This document shows positions 53,126 to 62,700 of a DNA stretch of 64,000 nt, one piece after another. How positions within the stretch are numbered: position 1 is the stretch's first letter; every line of letters begins with the position of its first letter. The notes under the pieces are model-generated. The model saw only the letters and a list, made by a program, of their open reading frames with translations. It was not told the origin of the DNA and did no database searches. The position numbers were made by a program, and so were the translations under genes. The DNA comes from Ancylobacter novellus DSM 506 (GTDB lineage Bacteria; Pseudomonadota; Alphaproteobacteria; Rhizobiales; Xanthobacteraceae), in NCBI RefSeq assembly GCF_000092925.1, contig NC_014217.1, positions 682,001 through 746,000 on the forward strand, read 5' to 3'.

Positions 53126-53147
53126 GGCGCCTCCGCGAGGAGGCGCC
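53126..53147. terminator. Terminator after capsid gene
   Basis: GGCGCCTCC-GCGA-GGAGGCGCC, 9-bp perfect stem. An AAAAGAAAAGA run lies on the left (a T-run for the minus strand) and a short TTT on the right, so it best serves the opposite-strand small gene but can also end capsid transcripts. Confidence 0.8.
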
Positions 53148-53173
53148 CCGTTTCCGACGGTCAGTCGGGGAGA

Positions 53174-53380
53174 TCAGCGGCTCGAGCGGGCGTCCTGCTC
53201 GACCGAGGCCTTGATGTAGCCGTCGGTGCTGGCCGGCAGCGCCACCGCGGCGTTGCGGCCTTCGACGATCTGCGCCGGAGCCTGACGGCCATAGAGGCTG
53301 GGATCGCGACCGCCATCCGCCTGGGCGGCGACGGAACCGAAGGTGGCCAGGGCGACGGCGGCGAGGATGATCTTGTTCAT
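53174..53380 (-). CDS. Small secreted protein inside the GTA cluster
   Basis: 68 residues with a signal peptide (MNKIILAAVALATFGSVAAQ) and a short polar mature part (RDPSLYGRQAPAQIVEGRN). The ATG follows GGAGAG. Small secreted proteins of this kind are common and uncharacterised in Hyphomicrobiales. It is on the opposite strand to the GTA genes, so it is not part of the particle operon. Confidence 0.75.
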   Translation of the reverse strand: MNKIILAAVALATFGSVAAQADGGRDPSLYGRQAPAQIVEGRNAAVALPASTDGYIKASVEQDARSSR

Positions 53381-53580
53381 GATGGTCTCTCCTGAGAAGT
53401 GAGGGCGGGTCGTTGTGGCCGCGCCGTTTTCATGAACAGAACTTAATGTGGGCGAATCCGCATTGCTATTTGTGTTATGGCGCTGTCATATTTGCGCCAG
53501 TGCAATAACATTTGCGTGCGTGCATATAAACGCCCTCTTGCAGGGCGCGCGCGATCCGTGCGCGCGCGATAGAATTCCGG
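53381..53580. other. Intergenic region with alternating-GC hairpin
   Basis: It separates two opposite-strand genes and includes an AT-rich stretch (53440-53530). A GCGCGCGCG-ATCCGT-GCGCGCGCG hairpin (about 53545-53568) precedes the protease 3' end and could terminate its message. No ORF is supported. Confidence 0.5.
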
Positions 53581-54300
53581 TCAGCGGCCGATATTGCGCA
53601 GCGTCGCGTCGATCCAGGCGCGCTGGGGGCCGACCAGCGTCGCCCCGGTGACGCCGCCGCAGCCGCGCGCGCCGCCGGCGGCGGTCGACCAGCCGATGAT
53701 GCCGGCGACCACGTCGTCGAGATAGATCGGACCGCCGCTGTCGCCGGTGCAGCCGCCCTTGGCGGCGCCGTCCGACAGGCGGACCATGATGCCGCCGGTG
53801 GTGCCGATGCTGGGCAGCTCGACGCTGCGCAGCGTACCGGCCGACTTGCCGTCGCCGTCCTTCGTCACGCCGAAGCCGACCACGGTGAAGGCGGTGCGGC
53901 GAGCCGGCAGCGCCACTTCCGAGGAGAGCTGCGCCGGGCGGAAGCCTGCCGGCAGGGCTTCGGAGAGGCGCACCACGGCGAGATCCGGGGTCGGGCGGCG
54001 GGTCTCGAAGGAATTCGGATCGAAGGAGGGGTGCAGGGCAATGCGGTTGATCGGGATCAGCCGCGGGCCGGACGCCTCGAACACCACCATCGCGTAATCC
54101 GCCTGCGGCTGCACGCAATGCGCCGCGGTGAGCAGCGCGTTCGGCGCCAGCACCACGCCGGTGCAGGAGGCGCCGCGCGTCGAGACGATCATTGCCGTCT
54201 CGCCCTTCAGCGCCGCATCCGCCGGCCGCCCGCCGACGATGGCATGCGCGGGGGCCGTAAGGGCGAGGGCGACGAGGGCGGAGAAGACGAGGCGGCGCAT
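53581..54300 (-). CDS. Secreted trypsin-like serine protease (S1), inserted in GTA cluster
   Basis: 239 residues: signal peptide ending APAHA, then IVGGRPAD, the classical trypsin mature N-terminus. The catalytic triad is visible: His in LLTAAHCV, Asp in PDLAVVRL, Ser in GCTGDSGGPIY. It is complete and of normal S1 length. It lies on the opposite strand between the capsid and gene 6, where other GTA clusters have no gene. Substrate unknown. Confidence 0.9.
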   Translation of the reverse strand: MRRLVFSALVALALTAPAHAIVGGRPADAALKGETAMIVSTRGASCTGVVLAPNALLTAAHCVQPQADYAMVVFEASGPRLIPINRIALHPSFDPNSFETRRPTPDLAVVRLSEALPAGFRPAQLSSEVALPARRTAFTVVGFGVTKDGDGKSAGTLRSVELPSIGTTGGIMVRLSDGAAKGGCTGDSGGPIYLDDVVAGIIGWSTAAGGARGCGGVTGATLVGPQRAWIDATLRNIGR

Positions 54301-54401
54301 TCGGGACGTTCCGGCGGAGGGAGCCGCTTTGTGGCGGCGCCCGGACGCGGCGTCAATCGGGGCCGGCCTTTTCGGACATTCAGCGACAACAGAGAGGCAC
54401 C

Positions 54402-54968
54402 ATGCCCGCGATCCTTCTCGCCGGGCCTGCGGCCGAGCCGATCACGCTCGCCGAGGCCAAGATCTATCTGCGCGTCGACCACGATTCCGAGGACGCGCTG
54501 ATCGCCTCGCTGATCACCGCGGCGCGGGCGACGGTGGAGGCGCTGACGCGGCGCGTGCTGATCGACCAGGGCTGGCGCATCGTGCGCGACGCCTGGCCGG
54601 CCTCCGGCCTCGTCGCCGCGCCGGTGAACCCGCTGCGGGAGATCACCGCCGCCCATGTGGTGGACGCCGCCGGCGAGGAGATCGAGCTCGCGCTCGATGC
54701 CTTCGCGCTCGACACGGCGCGGCTGCCGGGGGTGATCCGGGTCGCCCGTGGCGCGCTGCCGGCGCCCGGCCGCCCGCTCGCCGGCATCGCCATCGACGTG
54801 ATCGCCGGGCACGGGGCGAGCGCCGACCATGTGCCCTCGCCGCTGATCGAGGCGGTGCGGGTGGTGCTGGCGCATTTCTACGAGCACCGCGACGTGCCGG
54901 GGCCGGGGGCGGCCTTTCCCGCCCGGCTCGACGCGCTGGTCGCCCCGTTCCGGGTGGCGCGGCTATGA
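54402..54968 (+). CDS. GTA head-tail connector protein (gene 6 type)
   Basis: 188 residues. EPITLAEAKIYLRVDHDSED, then IASLITAARATVEALTRRVL and VRVVLAHFYEHRDVPGPG match the Phage_connect_1/gp6 family of helical adaptors. GTA position 6. The stop overlaps the next ATG by 4 bases. Confidence 0.9.
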   Translation: MPAILLAGPAAEPITLAEAKIYLRVDHDSEDALIASLITAARATVEALTRRVLIDQGWRIVRDAWPASGLVAAPVNPLREITAAHVVDAAGEEIELALDAFALDTARLPGVIRVARGALPAPGRPLAGIAIDVIAGHGASADHVPSPLIEAVRVVLAHFYEHRDVPGPGAAFPARLDALVAPFRVARL

Positions 54969-55285
54969 GCGGTATCGGTTCCATGCGGCACCGGCTGGTG
55001 CATGAGACGCCGGTGGAGACGCCGGACGGCCTGGACGGGGTGACGCGCAGCTTCATCGCCGTCGATGCGCTGTGGGGCGGGGTGGAGACCACCGCCGCCC
55101 CTGCCGAGATCGCCGACCGGCCGGGCGCGGTGCTCAGCCACAAGGTGACGGTGCGCGCGCCCGCCACGGTGCAGGCCGGCGACCGGCTGCGGCTGGGCGC
55201 GCGACGCTTCCTCGTCGAGGCGGTGAGCGACCCGGAAGGGCGCGGCCGGCGCCTCGTCTGCGATTGCCGGGAGGAGACGCCGTGA
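54965..55285 (+). CDS. GTA head closure protein (gene 7 type)
   Basis: 106 residues of the phage head-tail joining family: MRHRLVHETPVETPDGLDGV, a beta barrel core SHKVTVRAPATVQAGDRLRL and ARRFLVEAVSDPEGRGRRLV. Adjacent to gene 6 with a 4-base overlap. Confidence 0.88.
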   Translation: MSGIGSMRHRLVHETPVETPDGLDGVTRSFIAVDALWGGVETTAAPAEIADRPGAVLSHKVTVRAPATVQAGDRLRLGARRFLVEAVSDPEGRGRRLVCDCREETP

Positions 55286-55358
55286 GGTTCCCCACCCGGC
55301 TGAGAGGGCTGGCGGCGCTGCGCCGCCGGCTGATGCGACCGATCGACAGGAGACAGCG

Positions 55359-55763
55359 ATGAGCGCGGCCGTGGAGCTACGCCGGGCGGTGCATGCGGCG
55401 CTCATCGCCGACGCCGCGCTGATCGCGGCGCTGGGCGGCGCACGCATCCATGACGTACCGCCGGCCTCGCCGGACTTTCCCTATGTGACGCTCGGCGAGG
55501 CGCAGGTGAGCGACTGGTCGACCGCCACCGAGCGCGGCGAGGAGCACCGGCTCACGCTGGCCGCCTGGTCGCGGCAGGGCGGGCATGCCGAGGCGCACGC
55601 CATCGCCCATCTGATCCAGCAGGCGCTGCACGACGCGCCGCTGGAACTTGCCGGCCATGCGCTGGTCAATCTGCGCTTCAGCGAGGCGCAGATCAGGCGC
55701 GAGCCGGGCGGGCGGACCTACCGCGCGCTGCTGCGCTTCCGCGCCGTGACGGAATCGAATTGA
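55359..55763 (+). CDS. DUF3168 tail-completion protein (GTA gene 8 type)
   Basis: 134 residues. AVELRRAVHAALIADAALIA and FPYVTLGEAQVSDWSTATER, ending GRTYRALLRFRAVTE, match DUF3168, the tail terminator/completion protein of siphophage-like particles. A 26-codon frame between genes 7 and 8 is probably only a translated spacer. Confidence 0.9.
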   Translation: MSAAVELRRAVHAALIADAALIAALGGARIHDVPPASPDFPYVTLGEAQVSDWSTATERGEEHRLTLAAWSRQGGHAEAHAIAHLIQQALHDAPLELAGHALVNLRFSEAQIRREPGGRTYRALLRFRAVTESN

Positions 55764-55988
55764 AGATTTCCGCAGCCGTGAAGAAACGCCGGCAAAGGAT
55801 TCCAGCGACTCGGGAATCCCAGTTGAATCTGATTCTGAAGATGAAGCCGGTTGGGCGGGCTTCTTCAATCCGCTTGTGAAGGCCGTGAGCCGGCTTTCCA
55901 TCCCGATGCGTACTTAATCTAGCTCATGAAGGTTAACCGTCCCTGAATTCCTGCGGGCGGTGCCGAACACCTGGAAGGGAGCCGGCCG

Positions 55989-56396
55989 ATGGCGGCGCAG
56001 AAGGGCAAGGACCTGTTGCTGAAGATCCATGACGGCGCCGCCCATGCGACGGTCGCCGGGCTGCGCTCGCGGCAGATCGCCTTCAACACCGAGCCGGTGG
56101 ACGTGACCCACGCCGAGAGCGCCGGGCGCTGGCGCGAGCTGCTCGCCGGCAGCGGCGTGAAGCGCGCCTCGGTTTCCGGCTCCGGCGTGTTCAAGGACGC
56201 GGCCTCCGACGCGCTGATCCGCCAGAGCTTCTTCGACGGGACGATCCGCGAAGCGCAGATCCTGGTGCCGGATTTCGGCACCATCGCCGGGCCGTTCCAG
56301 ATCACGGCGCTGGAGATCGCCGCCGAGCACGACCGCGAGGTGACCTTCGATATCGCGCTGGAGAGTGCGGGCGAGGTGACTTTCGCCGCGCTGTGA
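55989..56396 (+). CDS. GTA major tail protein (gene 9, TP901-1 type)
   Basis: 135 residues: KGKDLLLKIHDGA, IAFNTEPVDVTHAESAGRWR, LLAGSGVKRASVSGSGVFKD and FGTIAGPFQITALEIAAEHD. This matches the phage major tail protein, TP901-1 family, that builds the tail tube. A 225-base spacer without a supported gene precedes it. Confidence 0.92.
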   Translation: MAAQKGKDLLLKIHDGAAHATVAGLRSRQIAFNTEPVDVTHAESAGRWRELLAGSGVKRASVSGSGVFKDAASDALIRQSFFDGTIREAQILVPDFGTIAGPFQITALEIAAEHDREVTFDIALESAGEVTFAAL

Positions 56397-56428
56397 GAGG
56401 GCACTCGTGGTCCTTGCCCCCTGATGGA

Positions 56429-56536
56429 CGTCATCCTGAGGCGCCCGGCGCACGCCGGGCCTCGAAGGATGCTCATCCGGCGTGCGCTTAACCGACCATC
56501 CTTCGAGGCTCGCTGCGCGAGCACCTCAGGATGACG
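56429..56536. repeat. Extragenic palindromic repeat (CGTCATCCTGAGG type), copy 2
   Basis: Arms CGTCATCCTGAGGCGC and GCACCTCAGGATGACG, inner arms CCTCGAAGGATG and CATCCTTCGAGG as in the copy at 51613. It lies between GTA genes 9 and 10. Confidence 0.9.
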
Positions 56537-56573
56537 GCGTTCCATTTCTCACATGTCTTCGAGGAGCCCTCCC

Positions 56574-56927
56574 ATGGCCAACCGGCATCGCGGCGAGGTT
56601 GCCGCCGAGCTTGACGGGCGCCCGCGCCGACTCGTGCTGACGCTGGGCGCGCTGGCCGAGCTGGAGGACGCGCTCGGCGCCGAGGATCTGGTGGCGCTGG
56701 CGGAGCGCTTTTCGCGCGGGCGGCTGGCGGCGCGGGACGCGATCCGCATCCTTGCCGCCGGGCTGCGCGGGGCCGGCGAGAGCGTTACCGACGAGGAGGT
56801 CGCGCGCATGACCGCGCCCGGCGGTGCGGCCGGTTTCGCGCGGATCGTCGGCGAGCTGATCGCCGCCACTTTCGGCGCAGCGGACGGTGCCGCGCCGGCA
56901 AACCCTCCCCCGCCGCAGGGGGCGTGA
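56574..56927 (+). CDS. GTA gene 10-like tail assembly protein
   Basis: 117 residues. MANRHRGEVAAELDGRPRRL, LTLGALAELEDALGAEDLVA and AAGLRGAGESVTDEEVARM match the gene transfer agent family (gp10, tail tube/assembly chaperone-like). The ATG follows GAGGAG. It overlaps the next gene by 4 bases (GTGA). Confidence 0.88.
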   Translation: MANRHRGEVAAELDGRPRRLVLTLGALAELEDALGAEDLVALAERFSRGRLAARDAIRILAAGLRGAGESVTDEEVARMTAPGGAAGFARIVGELIAATFGAADGAAPANPPPPQGA

Positions 56928-57124
56928 GCCCGGCCGCGCCGCGCGCCTTTCCCTGGGCCGAGGCGATGGCGTTCGGGCTCGGCCATCTGCGGCTGTCTTC
57001 CGATGATTTCTGGCGGCTCACCCCGCGCGAACTCGCCGCCGCCATCGGCGCGGTGGCCGGCCCGGTCCCCGCGCGGCTCGACCGTGCCGGACTCGCCGCG
57101 CTGATGGCGCGGTTCCCGGACTGA
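56924..57124 (+). CDS. GTA gene 10.1-like protein (rcc01693 family)
   Basis: 66 residues with a GTG start inside the gene 10 stop. RAFPWAEAMAFGLGHLRLSS and DFWRLTPRELAAAIG fit the small tail-assembly chaperone partner encoded just before the tape measure in GTA clusters. Confidence 0.85.
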   Translation: MSPAAPRAFPWAEAMAFGLGHLRLSSDDFWRLTPRELAAAIGAVAGPVPARLDRAGLAALMARFPD

Positions 57125-57139
57125 AACAGCGAGGCTCCC

Positions 57140-57748
57140 ATGCCCGACGACATTGATGACGGCCTGATCGTCGAGATCGACGCCGACACCAGCGCCTTCC
57201 GCCGCGAGATCGGCGAGGCCGAGCGGCTGGCGCGCGGCTTCGGGCGCGCGGTGGGCGATGCGCTCACCGGCGCGGCGCTGAAGGGCCGCGAGGCCGACGA
57301 CGTGCTGCGCTCGCTGGCGATGCGGCTGTCCTCGCTGGCGCTCGACGTCGCCTTCCGGCCGCTGGAGCAGGGCGTCGCCGGCCTGCTGCAGGGCGCGCTC
57401 GGCGGGCTTGGTGGCTCCCTTGGCGGCGCGCTGGGCTTCGCGAAGGGCGGGGCGTTCACGAATGGCCGCGTCATCCCCTTCGCGCAAGGCGGCGTCGTCG
57501 CGGCGCCGACCTATTTCCCGCTCGGCAACGGCCAGACCGGCCTGATGGGCGAGCGCGGGGCCGAGGCGATCCTGCCGCTGCGGCGCGGGCCGGACGGACG
57601 GCTCGGCGTCGCCGCCGGTGGGGGCGGTCGTGCGGTGAACGTGACGGTGAACGTGGCGACGCCCGATCCGGGCGCCTTCCGCCGCTCCGACGCGTATCTG
57701 TCCGGCCTCGTCGCCCGCGCCGTCGCGCGCGGGGAAAGGAGCCTTTGA
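57140..57748 (+). CDS. GTA tail tape-measure protein (gene 11, short)
   Basis: 202 residues. Helical N-terminus (FRREIGEAERLARGFGRAVG), a Gly-rich hydrophobic middle (LLQGALGGLGGSLGGALGFA), then KGGAFTNGRVIPFAQGGVVA and MGERGAEAILPLRRGPDGRL, the conserved end of phage tape measures. Very short for a tape measure, as in known GTAs, consistent with a short tail. Confidence 0.9.
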   Translation: MPDDIDDGLIVEIDADTSAFRREIGEAERLARGFGRAVGDALTGAALKGREADDVLRSLAMRLSSLALDVAFRPLEQGVAGLLQGALGGLGGSLGGALGFAKGGAFTNGRVIPFAQGGVVAAPTYFPLGNGQTGLMGERGAEAILPLRRGPDGRLGVAAGGGGRAVNVTVNVATPDPGAFRRSDAYLSGLVARAVARGERSL

Positions 57749-58389
57749 TGCCCGCCTTCCACGAGACGCTGTTCCCGCTCGACATCGCGCTCGGCGCGGC
57801 GGGCGGGCCGGAGCGGGCGACGGAGATCGTCACCACGCTGACCGGCCGGGAGGAGCGCAACACGCGGCTCGCCCATTCGCGACGGCGCTGGGATGCGGGC
57901 TATGGCGTGAAGTCGCTCACGCAGCTCTCCAGCGTCGTCGCCTTCTTCGAGGAGCGGCGCGGGCGGCTCTACGGCTTCCGCTGGCGCGACCGGCTGGACC
58001 ATTCCTCCGCCGCACCGGGCGCGCCGGTGACGCCCTTCGACCAGGCGCTCGGCACCGGCACCGGCGCACGCACCCGGTTTGATCTCGCCAAGACCTATGG
58101 CGGCACGCATGCGCCCTATGTGCGGCCCATCGCCAAGCCGGTGGCCGGCTCGGTGCGGGTGGCGGTGAACGGGGCGGAGCGCACGCTAAGCACGCATTTC
58201 ACCCTCGACCCGACCACCGGCACCGTCAGCTTCCTCGCCAGCCATGTGCCGGCCTCGGGCGCGAGCGTCACCGCCGGCTTCCTGTTCGACGTGCCGGCGC
58301 GCTTCGACACCGATTTCCTCGAAGTGAACCTCACCGCCTTCGAGGCGGGCGAGATCCCGCGCATCCCGATCCTGGAGATACGCCCATGA
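57748..58389 (+). CDS. DUF2460 distal tail protein (GTA gene 12)
   Basis: 213 residues. FHETLFPLDIALGAAGGPER, RRWDAGYGVKSLTQLSSVVA, FFEERRGRLYGFRWRDRLDH and RFDTDFLEVNLTAFEAGEIP match DUF2460, the hub-like distal tail component. The ATG overlaps the tape-measure stop by one base. Confidence 0.93.
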   Translation: MPAFHETLFPLDIALGAAGGPERATEIVTTLTGREERNTRLAHSRRRWDAGYGVKSLTQLSSVVAFFEERRGRLYGFRWRDRLDHSSAAPGAPVTPFDQALGTGTGARTRFDLAKTYGGTHAPYVRPIAKPVAGSVRVAVNGAERTLSTHFTLDPTTGTVSFLASHVPASGASVTAGFLFDVPARFDTDFLEVNLTAFEAGEIPRIPILEIRP

Positions 58390-59249
58390 GGGCGATACCC
58401 GCGAGCCTCGCCGCCTCGCTGGCGGGCGGGGTGACGACGCTGGCGCGCTGCTGGCGGCTCACCCGCCGGGACGGCGTCGTCATCGGCCTGACCGAGCATG
58501 ACGAGGACCTCACCGTCGACGGCACCTTCTTCCGTGCCGCCAGCGGCGTGGCGGGGAGCGAGGATGCCTCTTCGCTCGGCTTCGCGGTGGGCGGGGGCGA
58601 GATGTCGGCGGCGCTGTCCTCCGAGCTGATCGAAGAGGCCGATCTCGATGCCGGCCGCTATGACGGCGCGGCCATCGAGCTGATCCTGGCGGACTGGTCG
58701 GCGCCGGAGCATTTCCTGCTGCTGCGCCGTGCCACGCTGGGCGAGGTGCGGCGCGAGGGCGGCAGCTTCACCGCCGAGCTGCGCGGGCTCGCCAGCATGC
58801 TCAACGTGGTGCGCGGGCGGCTGTTCACCGCCGGCTGCGACGCCGATCTCGGCGACGCCCGCTGCAAGATGGCGCTGGCCTCGCCCGCCTATACCGGCGC
58901 CGGCACGGTGGCGGCGGTGGAGGGGCCGGGGCTGCTCGTGGCCGCCGGGCTCGGCGCCTATGCGGCGGGCTGGTTCACGCAGAGACGTCTCGTGTTCACT
59001 TCTGGCGCCAATGACGGCTTCGCCACCGAGGTGAAGTCGCACAATGTCGCCGGCGGCGTGCGGCTGGAGCTGTGGCAGCGTCCGCCCGAGCCGATGGCGG
59101 CGGGGGACGGCTTCACCGTCACCGCCGGCTGCGACAAAAGCTTCGAGACCTGCCGCGACCGCTTTGCCAACACGTTGAATTTCCGAGGCTTCCCGCACAT
59201 GCCGGGCAATGACGCGGTGCTGCGCATCGCCGTGCCGGGAGGCCAGTGA
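58386..59249 (+). CDS. DUF2163 tail hub protein (GTA gene 13)
   Basis: 287 residues. TLARCWRLTRRDGVVIGLTE and HDEDLTVDGTFFRAASGVAG, LRGLASMLNVVRGRLFTAGC, then the Cys-rich end AGCDKSFETCRDRFANTLNF. The conserved cysteines match DUF2163/gp13, which binds an iron-sulfur cluster in the Rhodobacter GTA. 4-base overlap with gene 12. Confidence 0.93.
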   Translation: MRAIPASLAASLAGGVTTLARCWRLTRRDGVVIGLTEHDEDLTVDGTFFRAASGVAGSEDASSLGFAVGGGEMSAALSSELIEEADLDAGRYDGAAIELILADWSAPEHFLLLRRATLGEVRREGGSFTAELRGLASMLNVVRGRLFTAGCDADLGDARCKMALASPAYTGAGTVAAVEGPGLLVAAGLGAYAAGWFTQRRLVFTSGANDGFATEVKSHNVAGGVRLELWQRPPEPMAAGDGFTVTAGCDKSFETCRDRFANTLNFRGFPHMPGNDAVLRIAVPGGQ

Positions 59250-59680
59250 TGGGTGCGGAACTGCGCGCGCGCATCGTCGCCGAGGCGCGGGGCTGGATCG
59301 GCACGCCGTACCTCCACCGCGCCTCGCTCAAGGGCGAGGGCGCCGACTGCCTCGGGCTGGTGCGGGGTATCTGGCGGGCGGTGCTCGGCACCGAGCCGCA
59401 GGCCTTGCCGCCCTATGCGCCCGACTGGGCCGAGGCGACCCATGAAGAGCAGATGGCGGAGGCCGCGCGCCGGCACATGCGCGAAGTGCCGCTCAGCAAG
59501 ATCGAACCGGGCGACGTGCTGCTGTTCCGCTGGCGCGAGGGTTTCCCGGCCAAGCACGCGGCGGTGCTGGTGACGCGGGACCGGATGGTCCATGCCCATG
59601 ACGGCGCCGTGGCCGAGGTGTTCCTGGCGCCCTGGTGGCGCCGGCGGCTGGCCTACGCCTTCGCCTTTCCGGGTGCGTGA
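59249..59680 (+). CDS. NlpC/P60 family cell-wall peptidase (GTA gene 14)
   Basis: 143 residues. Catalytic Cys in GEGADCLGLVRGIW and His in PAKHAAVLVTRDRMVHAHDG. It is the tail-tip peptidase that cuts peptidoglycan during DNA delivery. Start ATG 59249, with a GTG three bases earlier as alternative. A palindromic repeat separates it from the megatron gene. Confidence 0.93.
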   Translation: MGAELRARIVAEARGWIGTPYLHRASLKGEGADCLGLVRGIWRAVLGTEPQALPPYAPDWAEATHEEQMAEAARRHMREVPLSKIEPGDVLLFRWREGFPAKHAAVLVTRDRMVHAHDGAVAEVFLAPWWRRRLAYAFAFPGA

Positions 59681-59696
59681 GTTCGCCGTCATCCCG

Positions 59697-59775
59697 GACG
59701 GCCAAAGGCCGATCCGGGATCGCGCAAACATTGGAGAGCGATCCCCGCTCTCGCTTCGCTCGGCCGGGATGACGG
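59697..59775. repeat. Extragenic palindromic repeat (CGTCATCCCGGA type), copy 4
   Basis: Almost identical to the copy at 36337-36427 (CGTCATCCCGGACGGCCAAA ... GGCCGGGATGACGG). It lies inside the GTA cluster between genes 14 and 15. Confidence 0.9.
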
Positions 59776-59796
59776 CTAGTCACAACGGGAGCCCCC

Positions 59797-62700
59797 ATGG
59801 CCACACTCATTCTCGGCGCGCTGGGCGGGACGATCGGCGGGGCGCTGTTCGGGCCGGTGGGCGCGCTCGCCGGGCGGGCGCTCGGGGCGCTGGGCGGCTC
59901 GGCGGTGGATTCCCTGCTGCTGACCCCCGGCCGGCGCAGCGAGGGCCCGCGCCTGACCGAATTCGGCACCATGACCTCGACCGAGGGCGCGGCCATGCCG
60001 CGGCTCTATGGAAGGGCGCGGCTGTCCGGCCAGGTGATCTGGGCGGCGCCGGTGGAGGAGGTGGTCTCGACGCAGACGCAGAGCGCCGGCGGCAAGGGCG
60101 GCGAGCTGATGGGCGGGGCCACGGCGACCGCCACCACCTATTCCTATTTCGGCAGCTTCGCCGTCGGCCTGTGCGAGGGGCCGGTGACACGGCTCGGGCG
60201 TATCTGGGCGGACGGGCGGCTGCTCGACGCCAGCCGTCTGAACGTGCGCTTCCACAATGGCGGCGAGGGCCAGCTGCCCGACCCGCTGATCGAGGCGCGG
60301 GTGCCCGATGCGCCGGCCTATCGCGGCCTCGCCTATGTGGTGTTCGAGCGGCTGCCGCTCGGCCCCTTCGGCAACCGGCTGCCGCAGATCTCGGTCGAGC
60401 TGGAGCGCGCGGTGGGGGCGCTGGAGACGAAGCTGCGCGCGGTGACGCTGATCCCCGGCGCCACCGAGTTCGGCTACGATCCGCGCACCATCCGCCGCGC
60501 CGACCGGCCGGGCGTCTACCAGCCGGAGAACCGGCATGTGACGACGCATGCCAGCGATTTCGCCGCCGCGCTCGACCAGTTGCTCGCCTGCTGCCCGAAC
60601 CTGGAGCGCGTGGCGCTGGTGGTCTCGTGGTTCGGCACCGATCTGCGCGCGGGAAGCTGCGAGGTCCGCCCCGGCGTCGAGCGGCGTTCCAAGCCGACGC
60701 AGCGGCTCGGCCGGGCGGAGGAGTGGCAGGTCGCCGGCGAGACGCGCGAGAGCGCCTATCTCGTCAGCCGGCACGACGGCCGCGCCGCCTATGGCGGCAC
60801 GCCCTCCGACGACAGCGTGGTGAAGGCGATCGAGGCGCTGAAGGCGCGCGGCATTGCGGTGACGCTCTATCCCTTCGTGATGATGGACATTCCCGCCGGC
60901 AACGACCTGCCGGACCCCTATGGCGGCGCGGAGCAGGCGGCCTATCCCTGGCGCGGGCGCATCGCCTGCCATCCCGCGCCCGGCCGGCCCGGCTCGCCGG
61001 ACGGCAGCGCGGCGGCGGGGACGCAGGTGGCGGCGCTGTTCGGCAGCGCGGCGGCGGCGGATTACGGGCTGGACGGCACGCGCGTCACCTATGCCGGGCC
61101 GGAGGAATGGACGCTGCGCCGCATGGTGCTGCACTACGCGAAGCTCGCGGAAGCGGCCGGCGGGGTGGAGGCGATCCTCATCGGCTCGGAAATGGCGGCG
61201 CTGACGCGTGTGCGCTCGGGCAGCGGCGTCTATCCGGCAGTCGGCGCGCTCAATGCGCTGGCGGGCGAGGTGAAGAGCATCGTCGGCGCCGGCACGGAGG
61301 TCGGCTATGCCGCCGACTGGACGGAGTATGGCGCGCATGTGCTCGGCGGCGGGGCGGAGCTGCGTTTCCCGCTCGATCCGCTCTGGGCCTCGCCGCATAT
61401 CGATTTCATCGGCGTCGACTGGTACCCGCCGCTCGCCGACTGGCGCGACGGCGACGCCCATCTCGATGCCGGAACCCATGAGAGCGGCTACGACCTCGCC
61501 TATCTCGGCGGCAATCTCAGGGCCGGCGAGGCCTTCGACTGGTATTACCCCAATGACGCCGCCCGCGCCGCGCAGGCCCGCGCCGCCATCACCGATGGTG
61601 CCTATGGCGAGCCGTGGGTCCACCGCCAGAAGGACCTCGCCGCGTGGTGGGGCAACGCCCATCACGAGCGGGTCGGTGGCGTGCGGCTCGCCGCGCCCAC
61701 AGCCTGGGTGCCGGGTTCCAAGCCCATCCGCCTGACCGAGATCGGCTGCCCGGCGGTGGACAAGGGCGCCAACCGGCCGAGCGTCTTCCCCGATCCGAAA
61801 TCGGCCGAGGGCGGCCTGCCGCCCTTCTCCAACGGTCGCCGTGACGACCTGATGCAGCGCCGGCATTTGCAGGCGACTCTGGACGGGTTTTCCGGCTCGA
61901 CCGCCGTCAATCCCGCCGCGCCGGGCCTGCCGGGCGGGCGGATGATCGACCCCACCGCCGTCTATGCCTGGACCTGGGACGCGCGGCCCTTTCCCGTCTT
62001 CCCGCTCGCCCGCGAGGTGTGGGCGGATGGCGAGAACTGGGAGACCGGCCACTGGCTCACCGGCCGGCTCGGCGCCGCGCCGCTGGCCGAGCTCGCCGCC
62101 CGGCTGGCGGCGGATTTCGGCGTCGCGGGCATGGACACGGCGGGCCTGCGCGGCGTCGTCGACGGCTATGTGATCGACCGGCCGATGAGCGCCCGCGCGG
62201 CGCTGGAGCCGCTGGCGCGTGCCTTCGCTTTCGACCTCACCGAGCGCGCCGGCGGCCTCGCCTTGCGCCCGCGCGGCGGCAAGGTGCGGGCGGTGCTGAC
62301 CGACGAGGAGATCGTCGCCGGCGAGGACGTGCCGGCGCCGCAGATCGTGCGCGCCGCCGAGGGCGAATTGCCGGCGAGCGCGACGCTCGGCTTCATCGAC
62401 GGCGCGGCCGACTACCGCCGCGCCACCGCCTCCTCGCGCCGGCTGGCCGGCGGGGCGCGGGCGGAGACCGGGCTCGAAATCGCCATGGTGGTCGATCCCG
62501 GCCTCGCCGCTTCGCTGGCGGAGACCTGGCTGCAGGACCAGTGGGCGGGCCGCGACAGCCTGCGCCTCGCCTTGCCGCCCTCGCGCCTCGCGCTGGAGCC
62601 GGGCGATGTGGTGCGGCTCGACCGTGACGGGCGTTCGCGCCTCGTCGAGATCACGGCGATCGAGGACCGCGCGGCGCGGATCGTTAGTGCGCGGGGTATC

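Noticed and set aside
55282..55362. A 26-codon GTG frame between GTA genes 7 and 8
   Set aside because: Overlaps both neighbours and may be translated as a coupling spacer, but nothing supports a functional peptide.
55764..55988. Spacer between GTA genes 8 and 9
   Set aside because: Checked for a missing tail gene; no frame has a convincing start or conserved pattern.
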